A stretch of 64,000 nt of DNA from Bacteroidia bacterium (lineage in GTDB: Bacteria; Bacteroidota; Bacteroidia; Flavobacteriales; Schleiferiaceae), in contig JAUHWL010000007.1 in the NCBI GenBank assembly GCA_030424545.1, positions 62,001 through 126,000 on the forward strand, read 5' to 3'. The position numbers and the translations under genes are program-made. Positions 33,787 through 42,780 of the stretch are shown piece by piece (positions within the stretch are counted from its first letter, which is position 1; every line of letters starts with the position of its first letter). The notes under the pieces are model-generated. The model was given only the letters and a program-made list of their open reading frames with translations, was not told where the DNA came from and made no database searches.

Positions 33787-36519
33787 TTATGAATTCGCCA
33801 TCGCCTTAAATTTCCCTTTGCTTTTTCTTATTCGGCACACAACTACTTTGTACTCAGGGCACATGGCCTCGCTGTCATGCACATCGCTAGTAATGTTGTT
33901 CAGCATAATTTCAGGGAAGTGGAAGGTAGAGCTCAACACGCCCGGGCGCACTTCATCTGTAATAAAGGCTTTAATATCAACCTTGCCGCGTGGCGATTCT
34001 ACACAAACCATCTGGCCGTCTTCAATAAAATTGTCGGCTGCATCTTTGGGGTGTATCAACAAAACATCTTCGGTAAGAATATCCACATTGCCTGTTCTAC
34101 GGGTCATTGTTCCGCAATTGTAATGCTCTAATTCGCGGTTTGTTGTAATGATGTAAGGGTAGTCTTTGCCGTGCGCTTCAACCTCGGCACTCTCTCTCCA
34201 ATTTTTAAAAGTAAACTTACCAAGGCCACGTTTAAACTCGGTAATGTGTAGCATTGGCGTATCTTTTCCGCCTTCAAAAACGGGCCATTGCAAACCGTTA
34301 TCGCCAAGGTTCTCCCACGTTGCTCCCATAAAGAAGGGCACAATGCCTGAGATTTCTTCTAACATGCCTTCTGGCGTGTAAGCGGGTTGCGGATAACCCA
34401 TGCGATTCATGATGTCTACAATAATTTCACCGTCTGGCTTAGAGCCCTCGATGGGTTCAACAACTTTTTGCACGCGCTGTATTCTGCGCTCGCCATTGGT
34501 AAACGTGCCGCTCTTTTCTAAGAATGATGCGCCTGGTAGAATAACCGTGGCGTGTTTGGCTGTTTCGGTCATAAAGATTTCCTGCACAATCAGTAGTTCT
34601 AGGCTGTCCATGGCCTTCATTACTTTTTGTGTGTTCGGGTCGGTTTGCACCACATCTTCGCCAATAATCCAAAGTGCTTTTAAATCGCCACTAATGGCCG
34701 CGTTAAACATTTCTGGAATTTTATAACCAATGTGGCTAGGCACTTTTGCATTGTAAAAACTATTGTAGCGTGCGTTTATCTCGGGGTTTGTAACATCTAG
34801 ATAACCAGCACCTTGATGGGGTTGTGCGCCCATATCGGCAGCGCCTTGTACGTTGTTTTGTCCACGTAGTGGATTCATCCCAGAACCTTTTTTACCGATG
34901 TTGCCCGTAATCATGGCGAGGTCGGCAATAAGCTGCACGGTAAATGTTCCTTGACTGTGTTCGGTTACACCCAAACCATGGAATTCCATGGCTGCATTCG
35001 CATTGGCGTAGGCTAGGCTAGCTTCGCGAACAAGGTCTTTATCAACACCTGTAATTTGTGCCAATTCATCAATGTCAAGTTTTAAGATTTCTGCTTTAAA
35101 CTCTTCAAATCCTTCGGTGCGTTTGGCCACAAAATCTTTGTCCATTACATCTTCGGTAATGATGAAATACAACATCATATTGAGCAATGCAACGTTAGTT
35201 CCAGGACGAAGCTGTAAGTGATATGTGGCGTATTTTGCAAGTTCAATTCGTCTAGGATCTACAATAATGCTTGTAACTCCTTTCATCATTCTTTGCTTAA
35301 TCTTAGCGCCCGTAACAGGGTGTGCATCAGTTGGGTTAGCGCCAATTACAAAAATGCAATCTGTGTAGTTTAAATCTTCTATAGAGTTGGTTGCAGCACC
35401 GGTGCCAAAGGCGCGTTGCATGCCCAAAGCGGTTGGCGAGTGGCATACGCGTGCACAACAATCAATGTTGTTTGTGCCGATAACCGCGCGCATAAATTTC
35501 TGCATCAAATAGTTTTCTTCGTTTGGCGTACGTGCCGAAGAAATACCTGCGATAGAATCTGGGCCGAAATCGGTTTTTAATTGTGTTAATTTATCGGCTA
35601 TAAAATCGTATACTTCATCCCACGTAGCTGGCACAAACTCGCTATTGCGCTTGATTAATGGCGTGCGTAATCTGTCAGGGTGATTGTAAAATTTAAATGC
35701 ATAGCGACCTTTTAAACAGGTGTGACCGCCATTGGCAATTGCATCATAAGGCGCTTGAATGGATAAAATTTGCCCGTTTTTCGTTGATACTTCTAAATTG
35801 CACCCCACGCCACAATAGGTGCAAATGGTTCTTGTTTTTTCGCTTTGTGCAACTATGGATTTACTTTCAAATACATCACTGATGGCGGAAGTTGGGCAGG
35901 CTTGCGAACAAGCTCCACAACTCACACAATCGCTATCCATAAAATTATCATCAAAACTTTTAATAATTTTTGAGTCGAACCCACGACCCGCCATGTTTAG
36001 CACAAATTCGCCTTGAACCTCGTCACAAGCGCGTATACAGCGGTAGCAATTGATGCACTTTGTTAAATCGCTGGTCATGTACGGGTGGCTAAAATCTTTC
36101 TGGTAATGCTGATGATTTTCCCCTTCAGGATAGCGCACTTCGCGCATCCCTACGCTGGCAGCCACATCTTGCAGTTCGCAGTTTCCGCTTACTTCGCAGG
36201 TTAAGCAATCAAGCGGGTGATCCGTAAGCACCAGCTCAATGATGTTTTTTCGAAGCTTTTGTATGTTTTCTGAATCTGGAAATATATAGGCGTTTTCAAA
36301 AATTGGAGAATGGCAACTTGCCATTGCTTTGGTTTTACCTCCGGGTTGTAAGGCCACATCTACACTACACACGCGGCAGCTGCCAAAGGGCTCTAAATTG
36401 GGTGCATCACATAACGTGGGCACTTTCTTTTCGCCATAATTTCGCTTTAAAAAAGAGAGCATTGTTTCGCCTTCTTTTATTGCAAACGGACGATTATTTA
36501 TATAGGCTATTTTACTCAT
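33787..36519 (-). CDS. fdhF: Formate dehydrogenase catalytic subunit (molybdopterin, NuoG-like N-terminus)
   Basis: A 910-residue cytosolic subunit. Order: [2Fe-2S] domain (Cys37, 48, 51, 69), the His-Cys cluster HPLDCLTCEVSGNC (101-114), two 4Fe-4S ferredoxin clusters (about 155-208), CTYCGVGC 4Fe-4S at 233-240, then the bis-MGD domain with metal ligand Cys359 and His360 (ARVCHSP), and a C-terminal MGD-binding domain. The ligand is Cys, not selenocysteine. It oxidises formate to CO2 and passes electrons to the NuoE-NuoF fusion partner and NAD. I start at the ATG at 36519, four bases after the partner stop; a TTG at 36534 would overlap it. Confidence 0.95.
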   Translation of the reverse strand: MSKIAYINNRPFAIKEGETMLSFLKRNYGEKKVPTLCDAPNLEPFGSCRVCSVDVALQPGGKTKAMASCHSPIFENAYIFPDSENIQKLRKNIIELVLTDHPLDCLTCEVSGNCELQDVAASVGMREVRYPEGENHQHYQKDFSHPYMTSDLTKCINCYRCIRACDEVQGEFVLNMAGRGFDSKIIKSFDDNFMDSDCVSCGACSQACPTSAISDVFESKSIVAQSEKTRTICTYCGVGCNLEVSTKNGQILSIQAPYDAIANGGHTCLKGRYAFKFYNHPDRLRTPLIKRNSEFVPATWDEVYDFIADKLTQLKTDFGPDSIAGISSARTPNEENYLMQKFMRAVIGTNNIDCCARVCHSPTALGMQRAFGTGAATNSIEDLNYTDCIFVIGANPTDAHPVTGAKIKQRMMKGVTSIIVDPRRIELAKYATYHLQLRPGTNVALLNMMLYFIITEDVMDKDFVAKRTEGFEEFKAEILKLDIDELAQITGVDKDLVREASLAYANANAAMEFHGLGVTEHSQGTFTVQLIADLAMITGNIGKKGSGMNPLRGQNNVQGAADMGAQPHQGAGYLDVTNPEINARYNSFYNAKVPSHIGYKIPEMFNAAISGDLKALWIIGEDVVQTDPNTQKVMKAMDSLELLIVQEIFMTETAKHATVILPGASFLEKSGTFTNGERRIQRVQKVVEPIEGSKPDGEIIVDIMNRMGYPQPAYTPEGMLEEISGIVPFFMGATWENLGDNGLQWPVFEGGKDTPMLHITEFKRGLGKFTFKNWRESAEVEAHGKDYPYIITTNRELEHYNCGTMTRRTGNVDILTEDVLLIHPKDAADNFIEDGQMVCVESPRGKVDIKAFITDEVRPGVLSSTFHFPEIMLNNITSDVHDSEAMCPEYKVVVCRIRKSKGKFKAMANS

Positions 36520-36523
36520 CTCT

Positions 36524-38176
36524 TTAATTTTCAAAGTGTTTATTTAATTCTTCTCCAAAATATTCTAGCGCATTTTTAGCGGGCAGAGGAATACCACCTC
36601 CATGCGCGCATAAAGAACCTTGACGTAAGGTGTCCATTAAATCGGTAAACAATTCTCTGGAAATTTTATAATCTGTGGTAGCTGATTTCCGCAGCAATTC
36701 ATGTGCGCGCTTTGTGCCTAATCTACAAGGAAAGCATTTGCCACAACTTTCAAAAGCAGCAAAATCAAATAGATGCTCTAAATAATTAATCATAGGCATA
36801 CTCTCTGGAATGCACACTACCGAAGCGTGTCCAAGTAAAAACCCATGTTTTGCAAAGCTTTCGAAATCTATGGTTAACTCTTTAATTTTTGAGATTGGCA
36901 CAATGCCACCTAACGGACCACCAATGTGCAATGCTTTCATGGGTTGTGTAAAGCCTCCTGCCATTTCATAAATCACTTCAGAAAGAGGTGTGCCCATTTC
37001 TACCTCATAGATTCCGGGCTTTTTCACAAAACTGTCTAAGCTAATCAACTTGGTGCCGCTACTTTTTTCTGTACCAAGTTCACGATGGTTTTTACCGCTG
37101 TTTTTTACTATATAATGAACGGCAGCAAGAGTTTCCACATTATTAACTACGGTTGGTTTGTTAAACAATCCCATAGTTGTAGGGTAGGGAGGGCGCGTGC
37201 GCACTTCTGGGCGTTGCCCTTCTATAGAATTTATAAGTGCTGTCTCTTCGCCACAGATATAGGCACCTTGTGCTTGAATTATTTTAAGATCGAAATTGAA
37301 ATTACTATTTAAAATATTCTTACCTAAATATTTGTTTGCACGAAGTTCATCAATGGCATTTTGTACTATTTCTACAGATTCTGGGTATTCTGCTCTTATG
37401 TATACAATTCCCCACTCGGCACCAATGGCATATCCGGCCATCATCACGCCAAATAATAAAGAATGAGGGCGCTGTTCTAAAATGTACCTATCTGAAAAGG
37501 CACCTGGATCTCCCTCATCAGCATTGCAAATAATAAACTTGGTATCGCTTTTTTCTTTCGCAGCGGCTTCTAACTTAAACCCCATGGCAAACCCAGCACC
37601 ACCGCGGCCTCTTATTTCCGATTCTTTAATTTCGTTTAAAACCTCAGTTGGGGGTTGTTTAAGCGCATCCCTAAAGGGTGCATAATGCTTTTCAAAGCCT
37701 TCGTAGGGTAATGTAAGAACGGCTTTAGATGCAACAACGTGATATTGATCTAAATCAGGCTGTTCGGTTTTGTTTAATATCGCTAGAATTTCATCTGCGT
37801 TTTTTGCCGAGTAATTTTTACCATCATAGTGAAAGGCACCATTTTCATGGCAGCGCCCAAGGCAAGTCATATGGCCAATCTCATCAGCTTTTAAAGCGGT
37901 TTCCAACGTCTGTTTTACAGCGTCTTGTGTGCCTGCACATAAACAAGCAGAACCGTTACACACATATGCTTTTTTGCCTTTGTTTTCAGGCTTCATGAAA
38001 TCATAAAAGCTCGTAGTGCCAAACGTATTTGCTTTACCCATTAAAAATTCCTTGGCTAAATCATCTAAATCTTTTTTAGACGGGGCACCTGTTTCTTTGG
38101 CCGCTTGGCCCATTTTTTCAAAAAGGTTGTCAACAATGCCTTTGCGGCCCGATAATTCACTTAAATTTTTTGACAT
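36524..38176 (-). CDS. NAD-dependent formate dehydrogenase, NuoE-NuoF fusion subunit
   Basis: A 550-residue diaphorase subunit. Residues about 65-135 form a NuoE-like thioredoxin-fold [2Fe-2S] domain with ligands Cys73, Cys78, Cys105 and Cys109 in the classic spacing. Residues about 150-550 are NuoF-like: RGRGGAGFAMGFK for FMN, GAYICGEETALINSIEG for NAD, and SCGKCFPCRLGT plus a later Cys for a 4Fe-4S cluster. It transfers electrons between the catalytic subunit and NAD(H). It lies between fdhD (five bases) and the catalytic gene (four bases). Confidence 0.93.
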   Translation of the reverse strand: MSKNLSELSGRKGIVDNLFEKMGQAAKETGAPSKKDLDDLAKEFLMGKANTFGTTSFYDFMKPENKGKKAYVCNGSACLCAGTQDAVKQTLETALKADEIGHMTCLGRCHENGAFHYDGKNYSAKNADEILAILNKTEQPDLDQYHVVASKAVLTLPYEGFEKHYAPFRDALKQPPTEVLNEIKESEIRGRGGAGFAMGFKLEAAAKEKSDTKFIICNADEGDPGAFSDRYILEQRPHSLLFGVMMAGYAIGAEWGIVYIRAEYPESVEIVQNAIDELRANKYLGKNILNSNFNFDLKIIQAQGAYICGEETALINSIEGQRPEVRTRPPYPTTMGLFNKPTVVNNVETLAAVHYIVKNSGKNHRELGTEKSSGTKLISLDSFVKKPGIYEVEMGTPLSEVIYEMAGGFTQPMKALHIGGPLGGIVPISKIKELTIDFESFAKHGFLLGHASVVCIPESMPMINYLEHLFDFAAFESCGKCFPCRLGTKRAHELLRKSATTDYKISRELFTDLMDTLRQGSLCAHGGGIPLPAKNALEYFGEELNKHFEN

Positions 38177-38181
38177 ATTCT

Positions 38182-38982
38182 TTAAATTGTTTTAACCAAG
38201 ATTCGATTTGGATTTGCGTAGCAAGTTGCTTTATTACTTCTACAAAAGCCAAGTAATGTAAGGCCTAATTCTTTGGCAAAATCTACAGCAAGGGTAGATG
38301 GTGCAGATACTGCAGCTAAAATCGGAATTTTTGCCCTAAAGGCTTTCATTACAATTTCATAACTAATACGGCCAGAAACGGTAAGCACTGTAGCTTTCTT
38401 TAATGTGTTTCTTGCGATTAAGTCTCCTATTACCTTGTCAACTGCGTTATGACGGCCAATATCTTCCATCACGCTTAATAGCTCTCCTCCAGCAGAAAAG
38501 GCACCAGCAGCATGGCTACCACCAGATTTTTTAAACGTATTTTGATGTGCGTTCATAGCTGCAAACATTTCTTCTAATTGATGTGCTGATATACGTTTCG
38601 CATCTATAATCTGTCCGCTAAGCTCATCTAATTTTGTTTTGCCACAAATTCCGCAGCTACTTACCGAAAGAAAGTTTCTGCTATTGCGATATCCGCTTTT
38701 TAAAGTATCTGTGGGAATTGTAACGGCAACGGCTTTCGTGTCGCCAGCATCGTTTTTCTTAACTACTTCAATCTCTAATTGGTCAGGGCTACCGATAAAA
38801 ATATCTTCTGTATGCAAATACCCAAGAATAAATTCATAATCATTACCCGGGGTTCTCATGGTCATAGTAAATGGTTTGCCATTGAGCGAAATTTCTAGTG
38901 ATTCTTCTACGGTTAGCTCATCTGCAACATGTGTAGTTTTATTTGAGATATATTTTTTGCCTTCGTAGACGATAAATGTCAT
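38182..38982 (-). CDS. fdhD: FdhD, formate dehydrogenase sulfurtransferase
   Basis: A 266-residue accessory protein that carries sulfur from a cysteine desulfurase to the molybdenum cofactor, needed for active formate dehydrogenase. The catalytic loop SSCGICGK holds Cys110 and Cys113. The MRTPGNDYEFILGYLHTED and MEDIGRHNAVDKVIG segments are typical of the family. First gene of the fdh operon. A cysteine desulfurase gene at 49564 could supply sulfur. Confidence 0.95.
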   Translation of the reverse strand: MTFIVYEGKKYISNKTTHVADELTVEESLEISLNGKPFTMTMRTPGNDYEFILGYLHTEDIFIGSPDQLEIEVVKKNDAGDTKAVAVTIPTDTLKSGYRNSRNFLSVSSCGICGKTKLDELSGQIIDAKRISAHQLEEMFAAMNAHQNTFKKSGGSHAAGAFSAGGELLSVMEDIGRHNAVDKVIGDLIARNTLKKATVLTVSGRISYEIVMKAFRAKIPILAAVSAPSTLAVDFAKELGLTLLGFCRSNKATCYANPNRILVKTI

Positions 38983-39107
38983 GTGTAGATTCTATTTTTT
39001 AGGGTTTTAAAAAACCGCAATAGTGGAGCTAAGAATTGTATGGCAAATTAGAAAAATAAACTCAATTAATTGGTTCTAGATGAAAGGAAGCAATGTTTTA
39101 CTGTACT

Positions 39108-39830
39108 TTATTTATTCCATAAAACATATGTTACGCCCACTTGAAAATTTAGATAAGATGAAGCATCAGAAGAATAATTAAAAGGCAATTCTTGACCAAG
39201 AATATCGGCTGTTGCTTCTTCGTTTTCTATTTCGTTAAATGCTAAATTGTATTGTGCACTAAGCTTTAGCCCTATGTTTTTTGCCAATTGTATAGCAATT
39301 CCTGCTCGGGGAGAAAGTAATAAACCGTTGTGGCTTTTTGTAGAAACGGGAACATCTACAGGGATTTTAAACTCAAAAGGAAATTGGCCAACTCTATAAA
39401 TTTGTCTAATGGTAACATCAGGTGTATATAGAATGTAACCAATTCCCATTTCTACAAAGGGTTTAAAAGCTTTGTTAAAAAAGAAATATGAACCTTTAAT
39501 AAGCAGTGGAATTGATGTACCAGATGAATTAAAAAAGGTGTTTTGGTCGTTTATTTTGGTTTCTGTTTTTTTACTTCTAAACGAAATATATCCAGCTTCT
39601 AGGCCAACCGCAATGTGGTTTGAAAACCAATAATTGATATCTATAGTACCGCCATAGCCTGCATCTGGCATTGCGCTACTTGGAGGAATAGGAACTAGTG
39701 GGATAGTTGCACTTACATTATAATCGCCAATAGGTAAGCCATAGGCAAAGTTTCCACCAATCTCTAACTTTTGCCCAAAAGCAGCAAATGAAATTATTAT
39801 GTAGAGGGTTGCGGTAAATAGATGTTTCAT
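39108..39830 (-). CDS. Outer-membrane beta-barrel protein (paralogue 1)
   Basis: A 240-residue protein beginning at the ATG at 39830, which gives a signal peptide (about residues 1-18, ending AAFG-Q). Alternating hydrophobic strands such as LEIGGNFAYGLPIGDYN, GLLLSPRAGIAIQLAKNIGLKLSAQYNLAF (in two strands) and a final LNFQVGVTYVLWNK fit an OmpA-like or OMP_b-brl barrel of eight to ten strands. It is a clear paralogue of the next gene upstream. Function unknown. An 18-residue frame extension upstream to 39884 runs into the neighbour's terminator and is not used. Confidence 0.8.
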   Translation of the reverse strand: MKHLFTATLYIIISFAAFGQKLEIGGNFAYGLPIGDYNVSATIPLVPIPPSSAMPDAGYGGTIDINYWFSNHIAVGLEAGYISFRSKKTETKINDQNTFFNSSGTSIPLLIKGSYFFFNKAFKPFVEMGIGYILYTPDVTIRQIYRVGQFPFEFKIPVDVPVSTKSHNGLLLSPRAGIAIQLAKNIGLKLSAQYNLAFNEIENEEATADILGQELPFNYSSDASSYLNFQVGVTYVLWNK

Positions 39831-39883
39831 TTGATTAAGATATTTATTGGGAAATATAAAGAACCTAGCTCTACTTTTTACCA

Positions 39884-39910
39884 TAAAAAAGCCACCAAAT
39901 TTGGTGGCTT
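39884..39910 (-). terminator. Terminator between the two barrel genes
   Basis: An 11-bp perfect stem AAGCCACCAAA / TTTGGTGGCTT (39889-39910) with no separate loop, followed on the minus strand by a run of T. It lies 21 bases after the stop of paralogue 2. Confidence 0.8.
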
Positions 39911-39931
39911 AAAAGTAAAGAGTTACTTCGT

Positions 39932-40600
39932 TTATTTATTAAACAATGAAAAAACAACACCTACGTTTATACCTAAATAATTTGTTGCGTCTCCCTTTAT
40001 GTCTTCAAAAGTTTCTGTTTCCTTTTGTCCAAAAGCATCTGTAGTAACTTCTAAATCACCATCAACACTGTTCATTAGCACATTGTATTGTACATTTAAA
40101 TTAATGGCAATTAGGTCTGACAATTGATACAAAGCACCTACGCGTGGAGAAATAAGAATTCCATTTTGATTCCAGCTAATTTCGTAAGTTAAATTACCGA
40201 ATTCCTGAGTGATTTCTCTGTTAACAATTTGGTATCCAACACCAAGACCTACATATGGTCTAAAAGCGTTTTCTAAAAAATAGTATTGAAATTTAGCACT
40301 AAAAGGAATAGCTGAGATTGCAGTTTTTGCAGGCTCGCCATCTAGATTAACATTGTTATCAGCAAAACCTATAAAGCCAGCTTCTATACCAACGCTCATG
40401 GCATCATTAAACCAATAGTTTACATCTAGATTTACACCTGTTCCAGCTCCTGGAGCCAATGGAAGAGAGAGATCGTTATCACCAAAAGTGTAATCTCCCA
40501 TTGGAGCTCCAAATAAAAAGTTTGCACCAACATCTAATCGCTGTGCATTTGTTGTGTAGCCAGTTAACGCTATAAAGGCTAAGGCAATTAATTTTTTCAT
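39932..40600 (-). CDS. Outer-membrane beta-barrel protein (paralogue 2)
   Basis: A 222-residue protein with a signal peptide (about residues 1-19, ending TNA-Q). It resembles paralogue 1 over its full length: RLDVGANFLFGAPMGDYTF near the start, FRPYVGLGVGYQI, GILISPRVGALYQLSDLIAINLNVQYNVL in two strands, and a LGINVGVVFSLFNK ending. The pair probably arose by tandem duplication. Each seems to have its own transcript, since a terminator separates them. Confidence 0.82.
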   Translation of the reverse strand: MKKLIALAFIALTGYTTNAQRLDVGANFLFGAPMGDYTFGDNDLSLPLAPGAGTGVNLDVNYWFNDAMSVGIEAGFIGFADNNVNLDGEPAKTAISAIPFSAKFQYYFLENAFRPYVGLGVGYQIVNREITQEFGNLTYEISWNQNGILISPRVGALYQLSDLIAINLNVQYNVLMNSVDGDLEVTTDAFGQKETETFEDIKGDATNYLGINVGVVFSLFNK

Positions 40601-40746
40601 TGAATTTGAGTTTTAAAATTTTAATCGAAATTACATCAAAATGACATGTGTAGTAATGGAATAAATGGAATAATTTTTAGCGGCTCGTTGTTTAAAAATC
40701 AACAGTGATTCTGCTTATAACTTTTATAATTAAAAACCGTTAAAAG

Positions 40747-42759
40747 TTACTTGGTTTTTTTGATATCTACTTCTAACTCAATAAGCAAATCTCTTAAACG
40801 GGCAGCTTCTATAAAGTCTAAACTTTTTGCGGCCGTTTCCATTTTTTTACGGGTTTCGCGGATGGCTTTTTCAAAATCTTGTTTAGAATGATAGCTTGTC
40901 ATCGATTCTGCCGCAGTGGTGAGGCTGTGTTCAATTTCGTAGCGAAATTCGGCTTTAGCTGCTTGACTTTGCCCCATAATACTTTCCTTAGATTTTTTAA
41001 GCGCCATGGGTACTTGGCCGTGCTCTAGGTTGTATGCCTGTTGTTTTTCGCGTCTTCTGTAGGTTTCGTCAATGGTTTTTTGCATGCTGTCTGTAATTTT
41101 ATCAGCATACATAATAGCAAGTCCTTTTGTGTTTCTAGCGGCTCGGCCAATGGTTTGTACTAAGCTTCGCTCACTACGTAAAAAACCTTCTTTGTCCGCA
41201 TCCAAAATGGCAACCAAGCTTACCTCAGGAAAATCTAACCCTTCTCGAAGTAGGTTTACGCCAATCAATACGTCAAAAATTCCGAGGCGTAAATCTCTCA
41301 TGATTTCTACACGTTCCAAGGTATCTACATCGCTGTGTATATAGCGGCATCTAACGCCATAACGTGTTAAGTATTTGGTTAATTCTTCGGCCATGCGCTT
41401 GGTTAGGGTTGTTACCAAAACGCGCTCATCCAGCTTCACACGGGCATTAATTTCGGCCATCAAATCATCAACCTGGTTTTCGCTGGGTCTTACTTCAATG
41501 TTTGGATCTAACAATCCGGTAGGACGAATAAGTTGCTCTGCTACCACGCCCTGGCTCTTTTCTAATTCGTAATCGGCCGGGGTTGCAGAAACGTACACCA
41601 CTTGGTTTTGAAGCTTTTCAAACTCCTCAAATTTTAAAGGCCGATTGTCCATAGCTGCCGGCAACCTAAAGCCATATTCTACTAGGTTTTCTTTTCGGGC
41701 TCTGTCACCGCCATACATTGCGCGTACCTGGGGCAGCGTAACATGGCTTTCATCAATGACCATGACAAAATCGCTAGGAAAATAATCTAGCAGGCAGAAT
41801 GGGCGAGTGCCAGGAGAACGGCCATCTAAGTAGCGGCTATAATTTTCTATGCCACTGCAATAGCCCAGTTCACGAATCATTTCTAAATCAAATTCGGTGC
41901 GTTCTTGCAAGCGTTTAGCCTCTAATGGGCGTTGGTTTGCACTAAAAAAATCGACTTGCTTCACCATATCCTCCTGTATTTGGTGGATGGCATTTTGAAG
42001 TTGATCTTTTTCGGTAACAAATAAATTTGCAGGATATATGCGTAGCTGTGATAAAAGTTCAATCAGCTCATTGGTTGTGGGGTCCCAATGTTCTATTTTT
42101 TCAATTTCATCGCCCCAAAAATGAAACCTATAAAAAGTATCCGCGTAAGCCGGAAATAAATCTATCGTATCTCCTTTTACGCGGAAGGTACCGCGTTTAA
42201 ACTCGGCAACAGTTCTAGAATACAAGGCGTTTACTAGTTGATGCAAAAATTTGTTTCGACCAATGATTTGGTTTTGCGCCACCTCTACCACACCTGCAAT
42301 AAAGGCATCGGGGTTGCCCATGCCGTATAGGCAAGATACCGATGCCACAACCAAAACATCTCTACGACCAGAGAGCAAAGAAGAGGTGGTGCTCAACCTC
42401 ATCTTCTCTATTTCTTCGTTAATAGAAAGGTCTTTTTCTATATAAATGCCCGATGTAGGTATATATGCTTCGGGTTGATAATAATCGTAATAAGAAACAA
42501 AATACTCTACGGCATTTTCTGGGAAAAACTGTTTAAACTCGCCATACAATTGTGCCGCAAGGGTTTTATTATGGCTTAAAACTAACGTTGGTTTTTGAAC
42601 TTTTTCAATCATGTTGGCAACGGTAAACGTTTTACCACTGCCGGTTACACCTAAAAGTGTTTGATAGCGTTCTCCAGAAAATATTCCTTCGGCTAACTGC
42701 TGTATGGCCTGCGGTTGGTCTCCAGTAGGTACAAAGTCAGCTTTAATTTTAAATTCCAT
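40747..42759 (-). CDS. uvrB: Excinuclease ABC subunit B
   Basis: A 670-residue DNA-repair helicase-like protein. Walker A is GVTGSGKT (37-44), with the beta-hairpin YYQPEAYIP (about 92-100), the DESHVTLPQ box (about 337-345) and the helicase motif VI segment QTIGRAARN. The C-terminal UVR motif (ARLRDLLIELE at about 652-662) that binds UvrC is intact. It acts in nucleotide excision repair with UvrA and UvrC, which are not in the window. It lies 21 bases after the DUF349 gene and may be read from it. Confidence 0.98.
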   Translation of the reverse strand: MEFKIKADFVPTGDQPQAIQQLAEGIFSGERYQTLLGVTGSGKTFTVANMIEKVQKPTLVLSHNKTLAAQLYGEFKQFFPENAVEYFVSYYDYYQPEAYIPTSGIYIEKDLSINEEIEKMRLSTTSSLLSGRRDVLVVASVSCLYGMGNPDAFIAGVVEVAQNQIIGRNKFLHQLVNALYSRTVAEFKRGTFRVKGDTIDLFPAYADTFYRFHFWGDEIEKIEHWDPTTNELIELLSQLRIYPANLFVTEKDQLQNAIHQIQEDMVKQVDFFSANQRPLEAKRLQERTEFDLEMIRELGYCSGIENYSRYLDGRSPGTRPFCLLDYFPSDFVMVIDESHVTLPQVRAMYGGDRARKENLVEYGFRLPAAMDNRPLKFEEFEKLQNQVVYVSATPADYELEKSQGVVAEQLIRPTGLLDPNIEVRPSENQVDDLMAEINARVKLDERVLVTTLTKRMAEELTKYLTRYGVRCRYIHSDVDTLERVEIMRDLRLGIFDVLIGVNLLREGLDFPEVSLVAILDADKEGFLRSERSLVQTIGRAARNTKGLAIMYADKITDSMQKTIDETYRRREKQQAYNLEHGQVPMALKKSKESIMGQSQAAKAEFRYEIEHSLTTAAESMTSYHSKQDFEKAIRETRKKMETAAKSLDFIEAARLRDLLIELEVDIKKTK

Positions 42760-42780
42760 GAACGAGGCGCGCTATAATTT

